Positions 1 to 9,673 are shown, counted from the first letter of the stretch. The stretch is DNA of 64,000 nucleotides from Intrasporangiaceae bacterium URHB0013 (GCA_000620545.1 JIBA01000013.1:248001-312000); one strand, 5' to 3'. Program-made: numbers and translations. Notes: a model not told the origin generated them from the letters alone.

Positions 1-2
1 GC

Positions 3-506
3 CGGGCAGGGGAGCGCGGCGACGATCTGGGGTCGCGGGTCGTGGCCGCCCGGCTCGCCGGCGTCGCGCTGCACCTGGGTCACCTGCTGGAGCGACGCTG
101 GCCGCCCTACGCCAAGTGGCTCGGCACGAGCTTCGCCGGCCTGCCCCGCGCCGCGCTGGCACTCGATCCCCTCGAACGCGCCTTGACGGCATCCTCCTGG
201 CGGCAGCGGGAGGACGGTCTGGCCGGGGCCCTGCGCGCGCTGGCCGTCCTCCAGCGCGAGGTCGGTCTGCCCACGGTCGACGACCCGCTGGAGCCGTTCT
301 GGGACCGGCCCTATCGCGGCGTGCGCGACACCGTCGTCGCCGTTCTCGAGGCCGACATCATCGACCCGGCCGTGCGGGCACTGCCGCGTGGCATCGGGTC
401 CGTGGAGCAGTGGAGCGACAACGTCGGCGTCCTCGTCCACCCGGCCCGACGGCATACGCCCGGCTCCGCAACACACCCGGCAACGGACAGCTCCTGCGAG
501 CTGTGA
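3..506 (+). CDS. DUF4037-type protein, C-terminal part (truncated by window edge)
   Basis: The frame is open to the left edge, so only the last 167 or so residues are visible. The block with LLERRWPPYAKWLGTSF followed by a helical stretch resembles the C-terminal part of DUF4037 proteins, which are nucleotidyltransferase-like and of unknown function. The catalytic half would lie outside the window. The final 20 residues (about HPARRHTPGSATHPATDSS) look unlike a folded end. They are encoded inside a 15-bp inverted repeat arm shared with the intergenic region, so the true C-terminus may have been altered by the terminator-like sequence. A GTG at 42 would give 154 aa but is internal to the family homology and is not the real start. 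The gene converges on kynureninase. Confidence 0.6.
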   Translation, partial: RAGERGDDLGSRVVAARLAGVALHLGHLLERRWPPYAKWLGTSFAGLPRAALALDPLERALTASSWRQREDGLAGALRALAVLQREVGLPTVDDPLEPFWDRPYRGVRDTVVAVLEADIIDPAVRALPRGIGSVEQWSDNVGVLVHPARRHTPGSATHPATDSSCEL

Positions 507-539
507 CCGGCATGGGGTGACCGCTGCCGGGTGTGTTGC
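468..539. terminator. 15-bp perfect inverted repeat between convergent genes
   Basis: Arms 468-482 and 525-539 are perfectly complementary (GCAACACACCCGGCA and its reverse complement) with a 42-nt loop. The left arm lies inside the end of the DUF4037 reading frame, and the right arm lies just past the kynU stop. The position between convergent genes suggests a bidirectional terminator. There is no U-tract, which is normal for high-GC actinobacteria. Confidence 0.5.
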
Positions 540-552
540 CGGACGGCGAGGG

Positions 553-1806
553 TCAGGTGACGGCGCCCCGCTCCGCGAACTCGGGACGCTCGAACTCGCG
601 GCCGTCGAGGACCTCCTTGACGTGCAGGGCGGCGCTCACCGCGTCGACGTGCGTGACGTAGAGGGGCGCGAAGCCGAGGCGGATGATGTCGGGCTCCCGG
701 AAGTCGCCGATGACGCCACGGGCGATGAGCGCCTGCACCACGGCGAAGGCCTGGGGGTGGCGCAGCGAGACCTGGGAGCCGCGGCGCTCCGGCTCACGCG
801 GCGTCGCCAGTGGGAGGTCGACCCCGAGCGCGTCGAGGGCGTCGATGAAGGTGCCGGTCACGGAGAGGGACGCCGCCCGGACGTCGGCGGGGGAGAGACC
901 CTCGTATGCCGTCAGCGCGGCCTCGAGGGCGAGCACCGACAGCAGCGGCGGGGTGCCGACGCGAGCCCGGTTGATCCCGGGCGCAGGCTCGTAGTCAGGA
1001 CGCATCTCGAACGGGCGGGCATGGCCCTGCCAGCCGGTGAGCGGCTGCTCGAAGTCGTCCTGGTGACGGCTGGCGACGTAGAGGAAGGCCGGGGCGCCGG
1101 GGCCGCCGTTGAGGTACTTGTAGCCGCAGCCGACCGCGAGATCGGCACCACCCGCGTCGAGGCCGACGTCCATGACACCGGCGGAGTGGCAGAGGTCCCA
1201 GCACGCGAGGGCGCCGACGGCGTGCGCAGCCTCGGTGATGGCAGGGAGGTCCCACAGCTCCCCGGTGCGGTAGTCGACGCTCGAGTAGGAAACGAGGGCG
1301 AGGGCGTCACCGACCTCGGCGATCGCGGCCACCGCGTCACGCGGGTGCACCCGGCGCACCTCGAGGCCGGCCAGGCCAGCCGCCGACTGCGTCATGTAGA
1401 GGTCGGTCGGGAAGGAGTCGGGGTCGGTGAGCACGACGCGGCGCCCGGGGCGCAGACGCCCCGCCCCGATGACGGCCTTGAAGAGGTTGACCGACGTCGA
1501 GTCGGTCACGACCACCTGGCCGGGGGCTGCCCCGACGAGTCGCCCGACGAGGTCACCCACGCGCGTCTGCGCGCCCCACCAGTCGGCCTCGTTCCACGAG
1601 CGGATGAGCCGCTCGCCCCACTGGCGGTGCATGACGTCCTGGACGACGGCCGGCACGGCGCTCGGCAACGCCCCGAGCGAGTTGCCGTCGAGGTAGATGA
1701 CGTCGTCGGGCAGGGTGAAGAGCGCCCGGGTGCCGCGGAGCGGGGAGGCGGCATCGGCCTCCGTGGCACGGGCGGTGAGGGCATCGTGGGTGTGCAGCGT
1801 CGTCAT
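553..1806 (-). CDS. kynU: Kynureninase
   Basis: 417 aa, the usual family length. This PLP enzyme (fold type I) cleaves L-kynurenine to anthranilate and alanine (or 3-hydroxykynurenine to 3-hydroxyanthranilate) in tryptophan catabolism, in the cytosol. Visible family features are [12 protein letters not shown] near residue 38, the FPTD motif at 132-135, DLCHSAG at 204-210, and the Schiff-base lysine K230 in [14 protein letters not shown]. The ATG start is set by a TACGTT -10 box (1813-1818) only 6 nt upstream, so the mRNA is probably leaderless. No kynA/kynB partner is visible; the rest of the pathway must lie elsewhere or the gene acts in salvage. The family call is firm. Confidence 0.93.
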   Translation of the reverse strand: MTTLHTHDALTARATEADAASPLRGTRALFTLPDDVIYLDGNSLGALPSAVPAVVQDVMHRQWGERLIRSWNEADWWGAQTRVGDLVGRLVGAAPGQVVVTDSTSVNLFKAVIGAGRLRPGRRVVLTDPDSFPTDLYMTQSAAGLAGLEVRRVHPRDAVAAIAEVGDALALVSYSSVDYRTGELWDLPAITEAAHAVGALACWDLCHSAGVMDVGLDAGGADLAVGCGYKYLNGGPGAPAFLYVASRHQDDFEQPLTGWQGHARPFEMRPDYEPAPGINRARVGTPPLLSVLALEAALTAYEGLSPADVRAASLSVTGTFIDALDALGVDLPLATPREPERRGSQVSLRHPQAFAVVQALIARGVIGDFREPDIIRLGFAPLYVTHVDAVSAALHVKEVLDGREFERPEFAERGAVT

Positions 1807-1812
1807 GGCGGC

Positions 1813-1818
1813 AACGTA
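1813..1818 (-). promoter_or_regulatory. -10 box of kynU (leaderless)
   Basis: TACGTT on the minus strand ends 6 nt before the kynU ATG, so transcription would start at or next to the start codon. Confidence 0.55.
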
Positions 1819-1921
1819 TCCGGTGGCGTCGTGCCCATGTCAGGGACGCTCTCGCAGACGTCTCGCACCCGAGACGGTTCTCGATGCTCGACCCTTGGCG
1901 CGACCGTCGGAACCGGCGCTC

Positions 1922-1927
1922 TACGCT
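1922..1927 (+). promoter_or_regulatory. -10 box of pdxT (leaderless)
   Basis: TACGCT lies 6 nt before the GTG at 1934. No ribosome binding site is present in front of that GTG. Confidence 0.55.
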
Positions 1928-1933
1928 GGCCGG

Positions 1934-2686
1934 GTGAGCACCACCAGCGTCAGCACCACTTTCGGCTCGGCTCGGGGGACCGGACCTGGCACGGCTGCCC
2001 GCACCGCCACCACGGCCGGCCGCCACACCGCGCCGCGCATCGGCGTGCTCGCCGTCCAGGGCGACGTCCGCGAGCACCTCGCCGCGCTCACCGCCCTCGG
2101 GGCCGAGGGCGTCACGGTGCGCCGCCCCGCCGAGGTCGAGGCGATCGACGGGCTCGTCATCCCGGGGGGTGAGTCGACCGTCATGGACAAGCTCGTCCGC
2201 GCCTTCGAGCTGCGAGAGCCCCTCATGCGGCGCATCGCCGAAGGCATGCCGGCCTACGGCTCGTGCGCCGGGATGATCATGCTCGCCGACCGGATCGCCG
2301 ACGCGCGGGCCGACCAGCAGACCCTCGGCGGCCTGGACATCACGGTGCGGCGCAACGCGTTCGGCCGCCAGGTCGACTCCTTCGAGCAGGATCTCGACTA
2401 CCGCTGGGGCGACGTGTCCGCCGCGGGCACGGTGCACGCGGTCTTCATCCGCGCGCCGTGGGTCGAGCAGGCAGGCCCGCGCGTCGAGGTGCTCGCGCGC
2501 GTGAGCGAGGGCCCGGCCGCCGGTAGGATCGTCGCGGTCCGGCAGGGCAACCTCATGGCCACGTCCTTCCACCCCGAGGTGGGGGCCGACCGCCGGATCC
2601 ACGCCGAGTTCGTCTCGATCGTCAGAGCGCACCGACTCCAGCAGTCCGGTGCCAGCCAGTCACCGGAACGCGAGGACACTGCATGA
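1934..2686 (+). CDS. pdxT: Pyridoxal 5'-phosphate synthase glutaminase subunit PdxT
   Basis: 250 aa from a GTG start. It is a class I glutamine amidotransferase that hydrolyses glutamine and channels ammonia to PdxS, which makes PLP from ribose 5-phosphate and glyceraldehyde 3-phosphate. Seen here: the family start [14 protein letters not shown] (residues 36-49), [11 protein letters not shown] (about 77-87), nucleophile C111 in [11 protein letters not shown], and H213/E215 in TSFHPEV. The GTG was chosen because of the TACGCT -10 box 6 nt upstream; this leaves about 34 extra N-terminal residues rich in Thr/Ser compared with usual PdxT. Its partner pdxS is not adjacent in the window. The stop overlaps yebC by 4 nt (ATGA), so the two are probably co-transcribed. 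Confidence 0.92.
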   Translation: MSTTSVSTTFGSARGTGPGTAARTATTAGRHTAPRIGVLAVQGDVREHLAALTALGAEGVTVRRPAEVEAIDGLVIPGGESTVMDKLVRAFELREPLMRRIAEGMPAYGSCAGMIMLADRIADARADQQTLGGLDITVRRNAFGRQVDSFEQDLDYRWGDVSAAGTVHAVFIRAPWVEQAGPRVEVLARVSEGPAAGRIVAVRQGNLMATSFHPEVGADRRIHAEFVSIVRAHRLQQSGASQSPEREDTA

Positions 2687-3444
2687 GCGGCCACTCCAAA
2701 TGGGCCACCACGAAGCACCAGAAGGCGGCCAAGGACGCCAAGCGCGGCAAGCTCTTCGCCAAGCTCATCAAGAACATCGAGGTCGCTGCCCGTCAGGGCG
2801 GCGCCGACCCCGCCGGCAACCCGACGCTCTACGACGCCATCCAGAAGGCCAAGAAGACGTCGGTGCCCAACGACAACATCGACCGTGCGGTCAAGCGCGC
2901 ATCAGGTGCCGAGGCGGGCGCGGCCGACTGGCAGACGATCATGTACGAGGGCTACGCACCCAACGGCGTCGCGGTGCTCATCGAGTGCCTCACCGACAAC
3001 CGCAACCGCGCCGCTGCCGAGGTGCGCACGGCGCTGACCCGCAACGGGGGCCAGCTCGCCGACCCCGGCTCGGTGTCCTACGTCTTCAACCGCAAGGGCG
3101 TCGTCACCGTGCTCAAGGACGCCGGTTCCGAGGACGACATCCTCGAGGTGGTGCTCGAGGCAGGCGCCGAGGAGGTCAACGACAACGGCGACACCTGGGA
3201 GATCATCTCCGAGGCCAGCGACTTCGTCGCCGTCCGCAAGGCGATCCAGGACGCCGGCATCGACTACGAGTCGGCCGAGGCGTCCTTCGTCCCGAACCTC
3301 CAGGTCCCCCTCGACGTCGACGGCGCGAAGAAGATGATCCGCGTCATCGAGGCGCTCGAGGACAGCGACGACGTGCAGAACGTCTTCGCCAACGGCGACA
3401 TCCCCGACGAGGTCCTGGCGCAGCTCGACGACGACGAGGACTGA
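2683..3444 (+). CDS. YebC/PmpR family regulator
   Basis: 253 aa, full length for the family. The N-terminus [25 protein letters not shown] is diagnostic. YebC proteins are three-domain, acidic, ribosome- or DNA-associated factors; members were described as transcriptional regulators (PmpR), and more recently some were found to help translate proline stretches. Which role applies here cannot be told from sequence. The gene sits in the ATGA-coupled pdxT-yebC pair just upstream of ruvCAB, the common actinobacterial order. The C-terminus is acidic (LAQLDDDED). Tandem hairpins follow the stop. Confidence 0.93.
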   Translation: MSGHSKWATTKHQKAAKDAKRGKLFAKLIKNIEVAARQGGADPAGNPTLYDAIQKAKKTSVPNDNIDRAVKRASGAEAGAADWQTIMYEGYAPNGVAVLIECLTDNRNRAAAEVRTALTRNGGQLADPGSVSYVFNRKGVVTVLKDAGSEDDILEVVLEAGAEEVNDNGDTWEIISEASDFVAVRKAIQDAGIDYESAEASFVPNLQVPLDVDGAKKMIRVIEALEDSDDVQNVFANGDIPDEVLAQLDDDED

Positions 3445-3479
3445 CCGCGCGGCCACAGCGGCCCGTGCGACGACGAGGG

Positions 3480-3519
3480 GGCACGCCGGTGAACGGCGTG
3501 CCTCCCGTCCTTTCGGGAG
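3480..3519 (+). terminator. Tandem hairpins after yebC
   Basis: The first stem is GGCACGCCG (3480-3488) with CGGCGTGCC (3494-3502) and a 5-nt loop. It is followed directly by CTCCCG (3502-3507) with CGGGAG (3514-3519). The pair separates pdxT-yebC from the SOS-controlled ruv operon. Confidence 0.6.
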
Positions 3520-3527
3520 AGGGCGGT

Positions 3528-3553
3528 TAGCGTTGTCCCGAACACCTGTTCGG
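3528..3553 (+). promoter_or_regulatory. ruvCAB promoter with LexA (SOS) box
   Basis: CCGAACACCTGTTCGG at 3538-3553 is a perfect 6-4-6 palindrome matching the actinobacterial/Gram-positive LexA box CGAAC-N4-GTTCG. A TAGCGT -10 element at 3528-3533 puts the predicted transcription start at about 3540, inside the box, where LexA would block initiation. It lies 37 nt upstream of the ruvC GTG. Confidence 0.85.
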
Positions 3554-3589
3554 ATCGCCCAGAGCCCAACGCCCTCAAGGAGGTATGCC

Positions 3590-4237
3590 GTGCGCGTCCT
3601 CGCGGTCGACCCCGGGCTCACGCGGTGCGGCGTCGGCGTCGTCGACGGCGTGCCGGGCCGCAAGCTCTCCCTCGTCGACGTGGGTGTCATCCGCACGCCG
3701 TCCGGCGACCCGACGCCGAAGCGTCTCGTCGCGGTCGAGGACGAGATGAGGCAGTGGTTCGCGCGGCACCGGCCCGAGGCCGTGGCCATCGAGCGGGTCT
3801 TCGCCGACACCAACGTGTCCACCGTCATGGGCACGGCCCAGGTGACGGGGATCGTCATGATCATCGCCGAGCGACTCGGTCTGCCCGTCACCCTCCACAC
3901 GCCCACCGAGGTCAAGGCCGCGGTGAGCGGGAGCGGTCGGGCCGACAAGGCGCAGGTGACGACGATGGTGACGCGCCTGCTCGGGCTCGACACCCCGCCA
4001 CGACCGGCGGACGCGGCCGACGCCCTCGCCCTCGCGATCTGCCACGTCTGGCGCGGTGGCACCCAGAGTCGGCTCGAGGAGGCGCGGCTCGAGGTGCTGG
4101 CGCGCACCGGGAACCGGGGGAGCGGCATACCCCGTCGGGTCCCGCCCGGGGCCGCACCACCCGTGCAGCGTCTGCGCGCCGCGTCCAACCAGCCCACCCG
4201 CACGACCCGATCCCACCCTGGAGCCCAGCCCCGATGA
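3590..4237 (+). CDS. ruvC: Crossover junction endodeoxyribonuclease RuvC
   Basis: 215 aa from a GTG with an excellent ribosome site (AAGGAGG at 3578-3584, 5-nt spacer). An upstream TTG-initiated frame is rejected because it lacks this. RuvC is the Mg-dependent Holliday-junction resolvase. The catalytic acidic residues are visible: D7 in [11 protein letters not shown]68 in AVAIERV, and D141/D144 in [14 protein letters not shown]. The last 40 or so residues are a basic, proline-rich tail beyond the usual 170-180 aa core. It is the first gene of ruvC-ruvA-ruvB, with a 4-nt overlap into ruvA, and the SOS box upstream implies induction by DNA damage. Confidence 0.96.
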   Translation: MRVLAVDPGLTRCGVGVVDGVPGRKLSLVDVGVIRTPSGDPTPKRLVAVEDEMRQWFARHRPEAVAIERVFADTNVSTVMGTAQVTGIVMIIAERLGLPVTLHTPTEVKAAVSGSGRADKAQVTTMVTRLLGLDTPPRPADAADALALAICHVWRGGTQSRLEEARLEVLARTGNRGSGIPRRVPPGAAPPVQRLRAASNQPTRTTRSHPGAQPR

Positions 4238-4836
4238 TCGCCTCGCTCTCCGGCACCGTCCTCAAGGTCGGCCTCGACACGGTCGTGGTCGGCGTCGGGG
4301 GCGTCGGCATGCTCGTGCACACCACGCCCGCGACGGCGACCTCCGTGCGGCTGGGGCAGCCCACCGAGCTCGCCACCAGCCTCGTCGTGCGTGAGGACTC
4401 GCTGACGCTCTACGGGTTCGCCACGGCCGACGAGAAGCACGTCTTCGAGACCGTCCAGACCGTCTCCGGGGTCGGGCCGCGGCTCGCCCTGGCCGTTCTC
4501 GCCGTCCATTCGCCGGATGCCGTGCGCGTGGCGCTCGGCACGGGCGACCTCGTCGCCCTGACCAAGGTCCCCGGCATCGGCCGGAAGGGGGCCGAGCGGA
4601 TGGTCCTCGAGCTCAAGGACAAGCTCGGCGCACTGCCCGGTTCGGCCGGTCACGCCGACCCCGTCCACCTCGACACGGGCGAGGCCTGGCGCGAGCAGGT
4701 CCGCGAGGCCCTCGTCGGCCTGGGCTGGACGGCTCGCCAGGCCGACGACGCGCTCGACAAGGTGGCGCCGCTCGCAGCCGAGGGCGCGGGCGTCTCGGCG
4801 CTGCTGCGCGCTGCCCTGCAGGAGCTCGGGCGATGA
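4234..4836 (+). CDS. ruvA: Holliday junction branch migration protein RuvA
   Basis: 200 aa, standard length. The ATG start overlaps the ruvC stop (ATGA). It starts [13 protein letters not shown], the OB-fold domain, followed by the helix-hairpin-helix region with [11 protein letters not shown] and [22 protein letters not shown]-terminal three-helix domain (about 145-200) contacts RuvB. RuvA tetramers hold the four-way junction and load the RuvB motor. The 4-nt overlap with ruvB suggests translational coupling and balanced synthesis. Confidence 0.97.
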   Translation: MIASLSGTVLKVGLDTVVVGVGGVGMLVHTTPATATSVRLGQPTELATSLVVREDSLTLYGFATADEKHVFETVQTVSGVGPRLALAVLAVHSPDAVRVALGTGDLVALTKVPGIGRKGAERMVLELKDKLGALPGSAGHADPVHLDTGEAWREQVREALVGLGWTARQADDALDKVAPLAAEGAGVSALLRAALQELGR

Positions 4837-5969
4837 GCCTCGAGCGCTCCTGGGAGCTCGACACCGGCTCCGAGCCGGAGGTCTGGGACGACGGGTCCTT
4901 CGACGCGACCGCACGCATCGTCGACGCCGTCGGGGACACCGACGAGCGGCAGGTCGAGGCCGCCCTGCGACCCAAGCGACTCGACGACTTCCCGGGCCAG
5001 ACGCGCGTCCGGGACCAGCTGGGGCTCGTGCTCAAGGCCGCCAAGCGCCGGGGCACGCCACCGGACCACGTCCTGCTCTCCGGTCCGCCGGGGCTGGGCA
5101 AGACCACGCTCGCGATGATCGTCGCCGGAGAGCTCGAGCAGCCGATCCGCATCACGTCCGGGCCGGCGATCCAGCACGCCGGCGACCTGGCCTCGGTGCT
5201 CTCGTCGCTCGCCGAGGGGGAGATCCTCTTCCTCGACGAGATCCACCGGATGTCCCGTTCGGCCGAGGAGATGCTCTACCTCGCCATGGAGGACTTCCGG
5301 GTCGACGTCATCATCGGCAAGGGTCCCGGCGCGACCGCGATCCCGCTCGAGCTGCCACCCTTCACCGTGGTCGGCGCCACCACCCGCGCCGGTCTGCTTC
5401 CGGCCCCGCTGCGCGACCGCTTCGGCTTCACCGGCCACCTCGACTACTACGCCGCCGCCGACCTCGTCACGATCCTGCACCGCTCGGCACGCCTGCTGGG
5501 GCTCGAGGCGGACGAGGACGGCATCCGCGAGATCGCACTGCGCTCACGCGGCACGCCACGCATCGCCAACCGCCTGCTCCGTCGGGTCCGCGACTGGGCC
5601 CAGGTTCACGGTGAGGACCGCGTCACCCACTCGGCCGCCCGGCAGGCGCTCGAGCTGTTCGACGTCGACGAGCGCGGTCTGGACCGCCTCGACCGTGCGG
5701 TCCTGGAGGCGCTGTGCCGACGGTTCAACGGTGGTCCGGTGGGGCTCTCGACCCTCGCCGTCGCCGTCGGGGAGGAGCCCGACACCGTCGAGACGGTCGC
5801 GGAGCCCTACCTCGTGCGGGAGGGCTTCATGGTGCGCACCCCGCGCGGACGGGCCGCCTCCAGCCTCGCCTGGGAGCACCTCGGCCTCACCCCGCCCCGC
5901 GACGCAGGGGCTCTCTGGACCGCGACCCTGCCGATCGACGAGGCAGGCGGCGCACGTTTCGACGCCTGA
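4833..5969 (+). CDS. ruvB: Holliday junction branch migration ATPase RuvB
   Basis: 378 aa. This AAA+ hexameric motor drives branch migration at RuvA-bound junctions. Visible are [11 protein letters not shown] near residue 46, Walker [12 protein letters not shown], Walker B DEIHRM, the sensor/arginine-finger region [19 protein letters not shown], and the C-terminal winged-helix DNA-binding domain. The N-terminal 40 or so residues are an acidic extension before the conserved core. It is the last gene of the SOS-regulated ruvCAB operon; a new promoter for yajC follows. Confidence 0.97.
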   Translation: MSLERSWELDTGSEPEVWDDGSFDATARIVDAVGDTDERQVEAALRPKRLDDFPGQTRVRDQLGLVLKAAKRRGTPPDHVLLSGPPGLGKTTLAMIVAGELEQPIRITSGPAIQHAGDLASVLSSLAEGEILFLDEIHRMSRSAEEMLYLAMEDFRVDVIIGKGPGATAIPLELPPFTVVGATTRAGLLPAPLRDRFGFTGHLDYYAAADLVTILHRSARLLGLEADEDGIREIALRSRGTPRIANRLLRRVRDWAQVHGEDRVTHSAARQALELFDVDERGLDRLDRAVLEALCRRFNGGPVGLSTLAVAVGEEPDTVETVAEPYLVREGFMVRTPRGRAASSLAWEHLGLTPPRDAGALWTATLPIDEAGGARFDA

Positions 5970-6053
5970 CGCCTGGCGTGCCGGGCTCGTCCGACCGGCG
6001 CCAAGTGCAACCAGAACGTGACCCGCACAGGCGTCGCGACGGGCCGATACGGT

Positions 6054-6082
6054 CTGACAAACTGCACCGGCGCCCGTAGACT
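6054..6082 (+). promoter_or_regulatory. yajC-secDF promoter
   Basis: CTGACA (-35, 6054-6059), a 17-nt spacer and TAGACT (-10, 6077-6082) form a near-consensus housekeeping sigma promoter. It leaves a leader of about 125 nt before yajC. I see no recognisable riboswitch fold in that leader. Confidence 0.6.
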
Positions 6083-6213
6083 CCTGCGGGCACCATCGCC
6101 GCTGCCGCGGCACCATCCGGTGCTCCCGGTCGTTGACGCGACATCCGACCCCGATCGACGGGTCGTGGCGCGCCTGCGCGAAACCGGACGAAGACACGAA
6201 GGACTGAGCTGAC

Positions 6214-6588
6214 ATGAACGACAACGGGGCCCTCTCGTTGCTGATTTTCGCCCTGCCCCTGCTGTTGCTGGGCTGGCTGTTCTTCACCCAGAACAAGCGG
6301 ATGAGGCAGATGCGAGACTTCAGCTCGTCGCTCGACATCGGTGACCGCGTCGTCACCTCGTCGGGCATCTTCGGCACGATCAAGCACCTCGACGACACCA
6401 ACGCCTGGCTCGAGATCGCGGAAGGCACGACCGTCCGCTTCGACCGACGCGCCGTCGCGATGAAGCAGTCCGACCCGGCGACGACCGACGGTCCGATGGC
6501 CGGGTCGACGCACGTCGCGCCCGACACCGACGCCCCCGTCGAAGACGCACCGGGTGCGACCCCGGGTCCCCAGCAGAACGGTCAGTGA
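6214..6588 (+). CDS. yajC: Preprotein translocase accessory subunit YajC
   Basis: 124 aa. A single N-terminal transmembrane segment (about residues 8-24, LLIFALPLLLLGWLFF) is followed by QNKRMRQMRDFSSSLDIGDRVVTSSGIFGTI, the classic YajC signature. YajC joins SecD and SecF in the membrane complex that stimulates SecYEG-dependent export. The 40-residue tail after AMKQSD is Pro/Ala/Asp-rich and probably disordered. secD begins 7 nt after the stop, so yajC-secD-secF is one operon. Confidence 0.95.
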   Translation: MNDNGALSLLIFALPLLLLGWLFFTQNKRMRQMRDFSSSLDIGDRVVTSSGIFGTIKHLDDTNAWLEIAEGTTVRFDRRAVAMKQSDPATTDGPMAGSTHVAPDTDAPVEDAPGATPGPQQNGQ

Positions 6589-6595
6589 GGCTTTC

Positions 6596-8500
6596 GTGGC
6601 AAGCAGCTCCACCAAGAAGTCGGCGAGACGGAGCCTCCTGGTCCTCTTCGTCGTCATCCTCGCCCTCGGCGGTCTCGCCGCCGGCCTGACCAAGTGGGGC
6701 GGCGGGTCCATGACCCCGAGCCTCGGCCTGGACCTCGAGGGCGGCACGGAGCTCGTGCTCGAGCCCCAGCTCACAGGCGCCGAGACGATCAGCGAGGGCC
6801 AGGTCAACCGCGCCGTCGACATCATCCGCCAGCGCATCGACGCCAACGGCGTCTCCGAGGCCGAGATCACCACCCAGGGTGGCAAGAGCATCGTCGTGTC
6901 GATTCCCGGACAGCCGTCCGCGGAGCAGCTCGACGCCCTGAGGAAGCCCTCGCAGCTGCGCTTCCGTGGTGTCTACGTCCAGGCGCTCGACTCGAACGCC
7001 ACCCAGGTCACCCCGGGCGGCACGCCCAGCGGCACCGCCACCCCGTCGGGCACGGCGACCGGCACACCGAAGCCGAGCGGCACCGCGACGTCCTCGAAGA
7101 CCGCAAAGCCCTCGACGTCCGCGACGGCGCAGAACGGCGTCGTCCCCGACGCGCTGCGCGCCGCCACGACGCCGGCCACGCCCACCCCGAAGGCGAGCAC
7201 GCCCACCGGCGCAGCCACGACGCCCGCCCCGGCGGCGACCGAGCAGCCCGCACCGACGGCTGCCGAGACCGAGGCCGCCATCAAGGCCCAGACCAGCACC
7301 GGTCTCGTCGGACTCGGCTGGGCCAAGGCCAAGGCCGACGCGGCCGCCAGCAAGGTCGCCAAGGAGTACACCGCGCTCAACTGCGCCGCTCCGGGCGCCC
7401 TCGACAAGGTCAAGGACGACCCGACGCAGCCGATCGCCACGTGCGGCGAGGACCGGGTCACCAAGTACGTCCTCGGCCCGAGCGAGATCGACGGCAGCGA
7501 GATCGCCGACGCGACGAGCGGCTACCAGCCCGGTCCCAACGGGCAGCCGACCTCCATCGTCGAGGTCGCCCTCTCCTTCAAGGATGCCGGCAAGGCCAAG
7601 TTCGCGGCCGTGACCAAGCGCCTCTTCGGCCTGCAGTCCCAGCCGCCGCTCGACCAGTTCGCCGTCGTGCTGGACAAGGGCGTCATCACGGCTCCGCAGG
7701 CGCGCGCAGTCATCACCGACGGGCGGGCCTCGATCACCGGCTCCTTCACGATCGACTCCGCCAAGCAGCTCGCGGAGCAGCTGAAGTTCGGTGCACTCCC
7801 GATCTCGTTCGCGCTGCAGACGCAGGACAACATCACCCCCCAGCTCGGTGAGGAGCAGCTGCGCATCGGTCTGCTCGCCGGCTTCATCGGCCTGTTGCTC
7901 GTCGTCGTCTACTCGCTCCTGCAGTACCGCGCCCTCGGCCTCGTGACCGTCGCCTCGCTCCTCGTGGCCTCGATCCTGACCTACCTCGCGGTCACCGTGC
8001 TCGGCACGACGCACGGCTTCCGACTGACGATGGCCGGTGTCACCGGACTCATCGTCGCCATCGGTGTCACCGCCGACAGCTTCATCGTCTACTTCGAGCG
8101 CATCCGCGACGAGGTGCGTGACGGGCGTCCGCTCGTCGCCGCGGTCGAGACCGGCTGGAAGCGTGCACGGCGCACGATCATCGCGGCCGACGGCGTCAAC
8201 TTCATCGCCGCCGCCGTCCTCTACTTCCTCGCCTCGAGCAACGTGCGCGGCTTCGCGTTCACGCTCGGTCTCACGACGCTGATCGACCTGGTCGTCGTCA
8301 TCCTGTTCACGCACCCGATGGTGCAGCTGCTGGCCCGCACGGAGTTCTTCGGCGGCGGGCACAAGTGGTCCGGCCTCGACCCCCAGCGCCTCGGCGCCAA
8401 GGACGTGTCGCGCTACCGGGGACGCGGCCAGTTCGGCACCCCCCGCCCGGCCGCCACCGTGGGCTCGGCCCGTATCGCCGAGGGGAAGGTCCAGGCATGA
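6596..8500 (+). CDS. secD: Protein translocase subunit SecD
   Basis: 634 aa from GTG 6596, preceded by GTGAGG at 5-nt spacing; an upstream ATG frame start overlaps yajC and lacks support. RND-family export motor subunit: one N-terminal transmembrane helix, the periplasmic first domain beginning LGLDLEGGTELVLEP, and five C-terminal transmembrane helices with the IGVTADSFIVYFERIRDE motif. A low-complexity Ser/Thr/Pro/Ala stretch of about 100 residues (roughly residues 140-240) interrupts the large extracytoplasmic domain, which makes this SecD longer than those of Firmicutes; actinobacterial SecD often carries such an insert. The gene overlaps secF by 4 nt. Confidence 0.96.
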   Translation: MASSSTKKSARRSLLVLFVVILALGGLAAGLTKWGGGSMTPSLGLDLEGGTELVLEPQLTGAETISEGQVNRAVDIIRQRIDANGVSEAEITTQGGKSIVVSIPGQPSAEQLDALRKPSQLRFRGVYVQALDSNATQVTPGGTPSGTATPSGTATGTPKPSGTATSSKTAKPSTSATAQNGVVPDALRAATTPATPTPKASTPTGAATTPAPAATEQPAPTAAETEAAIKAQTSTGLVGLGWAKAKADAAASKVAKEYTALNCAAPGALDKVKDDPTQPIATCGEDRVTKYVLGPSEIDGSEIADATSGYQPGPNGQPTSIVEVALSFKDAGKAKFAAVTKRLFGLQSQPPLDQFAVVLDKGVITAPQARAVITDGRASITGSFTIDSAKQLAEQLKFGALPISFALQTQDNITPQLGEEQLRIGLLAGFIGLLLVVVYSLLQYRALGLVTVASLLVASILTYLAVTVLGTTHGFRLTMAGVTGLIVAIGVTADSFIVYFERIRDEVRDGRPLVAAVETGWKRARRTIIAADGVNFIAAAVLYFLASSNVRGFAFTLGLTTLIDLVVVILFTHPMVQLLARTEFFGGGHKWSGLDPQRLGAKDVSRYRGRGQFGTPRPAATVGSARIAEGKVQA

Positions 8501-9645
8501 TCAACTTCGCTCAGGTCGGCAACGACCTCTACACGGGCAAGCGCTCGATCGAGTTCATCAAGCGCCAGAAGACCTGGTATGCCGTGTCGGCGGTGCTCAT
8601 CGCGCTCGCCCTCGTCGGCATCTTCGTCAAGGGCCTGAACTTCGGCATCGAGTTCAGCGGTGGCTCGGAGTTCCGTGTCCAAGGCGTCTCGAGCAGCGAG
8701 GGCTACGAGGAGAAGGCGCAGTCGGCCATCTCCGATGCCGGCATCCAGGGCAACGTCATCTCGACGATCGTCGGCCAGGACACGGTGCGCGTGCAGTCCG
8801 AAGCCGCCTCGGAGCGCACCGACGAGGCGCGTACCGCCCTCGCCGAGCAGTTCGGCGTCGAGGAGAGCGCCGTCAGTGCCTCGCTCATCGGCCCGAGCTG
8901 GGGGCAGTCGGTCAGCCAGCAGGCGATCCGCGGACTCGTGGTGTTCCTCATCCTCGTGACCATCGTCATGGCGCTGTACTTCCGCACCTGGAAGATGGCC
9001 GTCGCCGGTCTCGTGGCCCTGCTCCACGACCTCGTCATCACCGTCGGCATCTACGCGCTCTTCGGGTTCGAGATCACCCCGTCGTCGATGATCGGGTTCC
9101 TCACGATCCTCGGATACTCGCTCTACGACACCGTGGTCGTCTTCGACAAGGTGCGAGAGAACACCGCCGAGGCGTTCCGCACCAAGCGCATGACGTACTC
9201 CGCCGCCGCCAACCTCGCGGTCAACCAGACCCTCGTCCGCTCGATCAACACGACCGTGGTCGCGCTGCTGCCGATCGCCGCCGTCCTCTTCGTCGGCTTC
9301 ACGCTGCTCGGGCCGGGCACGCTGCTCGACCTGTCGCTCGCGCTCTTCATCGGCATCGCGGTCGGCGCGTACTCCTCGATCTTCATCGCGACACCGCTCC
9401 TCGTCGACCTGCGTCGCAACGAGCCTGCCGTCCGAGAGCTCGACAAGTACGTCGCTCGCCACGCCGCCAAGGAGGCCGTCTCCGCCTCCCAGGGCGCAGA
9501 CCAGCCGGCCTTCGTCGGTGCCGACGCCACGGGTGCAGCGGGCGACGACGCGATCGGGGCCGACGGCGCTCCGCGTCCCGTGCACAAGTACGCCCAGGCC
9601 GGGCCGCGCAACCAGCCCAAGCGCGCCCCCAAGTCGCGACGCTGA
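8497..9645 (+). CDS. secF: Protein translocase subunit SecF
   Basis: 382 aa. It starts at the ATGA overlap with secD (MINFAQVGNDLY). It has six transmembrane helices, an extracytoplasmic domain with GIEFSGGSEFRV, and a TM4-5 region FLTILGYSLYDTVVVFDKVRE typical of SecF. The C-terminal 55 or so residues are hydrophilic and end in basic PKRAPKSRR. It partners SecD in proton-motive-force-driven late translocation. A perfect 12-bp hairpin ends the operon. Confidence 0.96.
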   Translation: MINFAQVGNDLYTGKRSIEFIKRQKTWYAVSAVLIALALVGIFVKGLNFGIEFSGGSEFRVQGVSSSEGYEEKAQSAISDAGIQGNVISTIVGQDTVRVQSEAASERTDEARTALAEQFGVEESAVSASLIGPSWGQSVSQQAIRGLVVFLILVTIVMALYFRTWKMAVAGLVALLHDLVITVGIYALFGFEITPSSMIGFLTILGYSLYDTVVVFDKVRENTAEAFRTKRMTYSAAANLAVNQTLVRSINTTVVALLPIAAVLFVGFTLLGPGTLLDLSLALFIGIAVGAYSSIFIATPLLVDLRRNEPAVRELDKYVARHAAKEAVSASQGADQPAFVGADATGAAGDDAIGADGAPRPVHKYAQAGPRNQPKRAPKSRR

Positions 9646-9646
9646 A

Positions 9647-9673
9647 GGTGGGGGCCGCCGTGCGGCCCCCACC
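9647..9673 (+). terminator. Terminator hairpin after secF
   Basis: GGTGGGGGCCGC (9647-9658) pairs perfectly with 9662-9673 across a 3-nt loop, directly after the secF stop. There is no U-tract. Confidence 0.65.
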
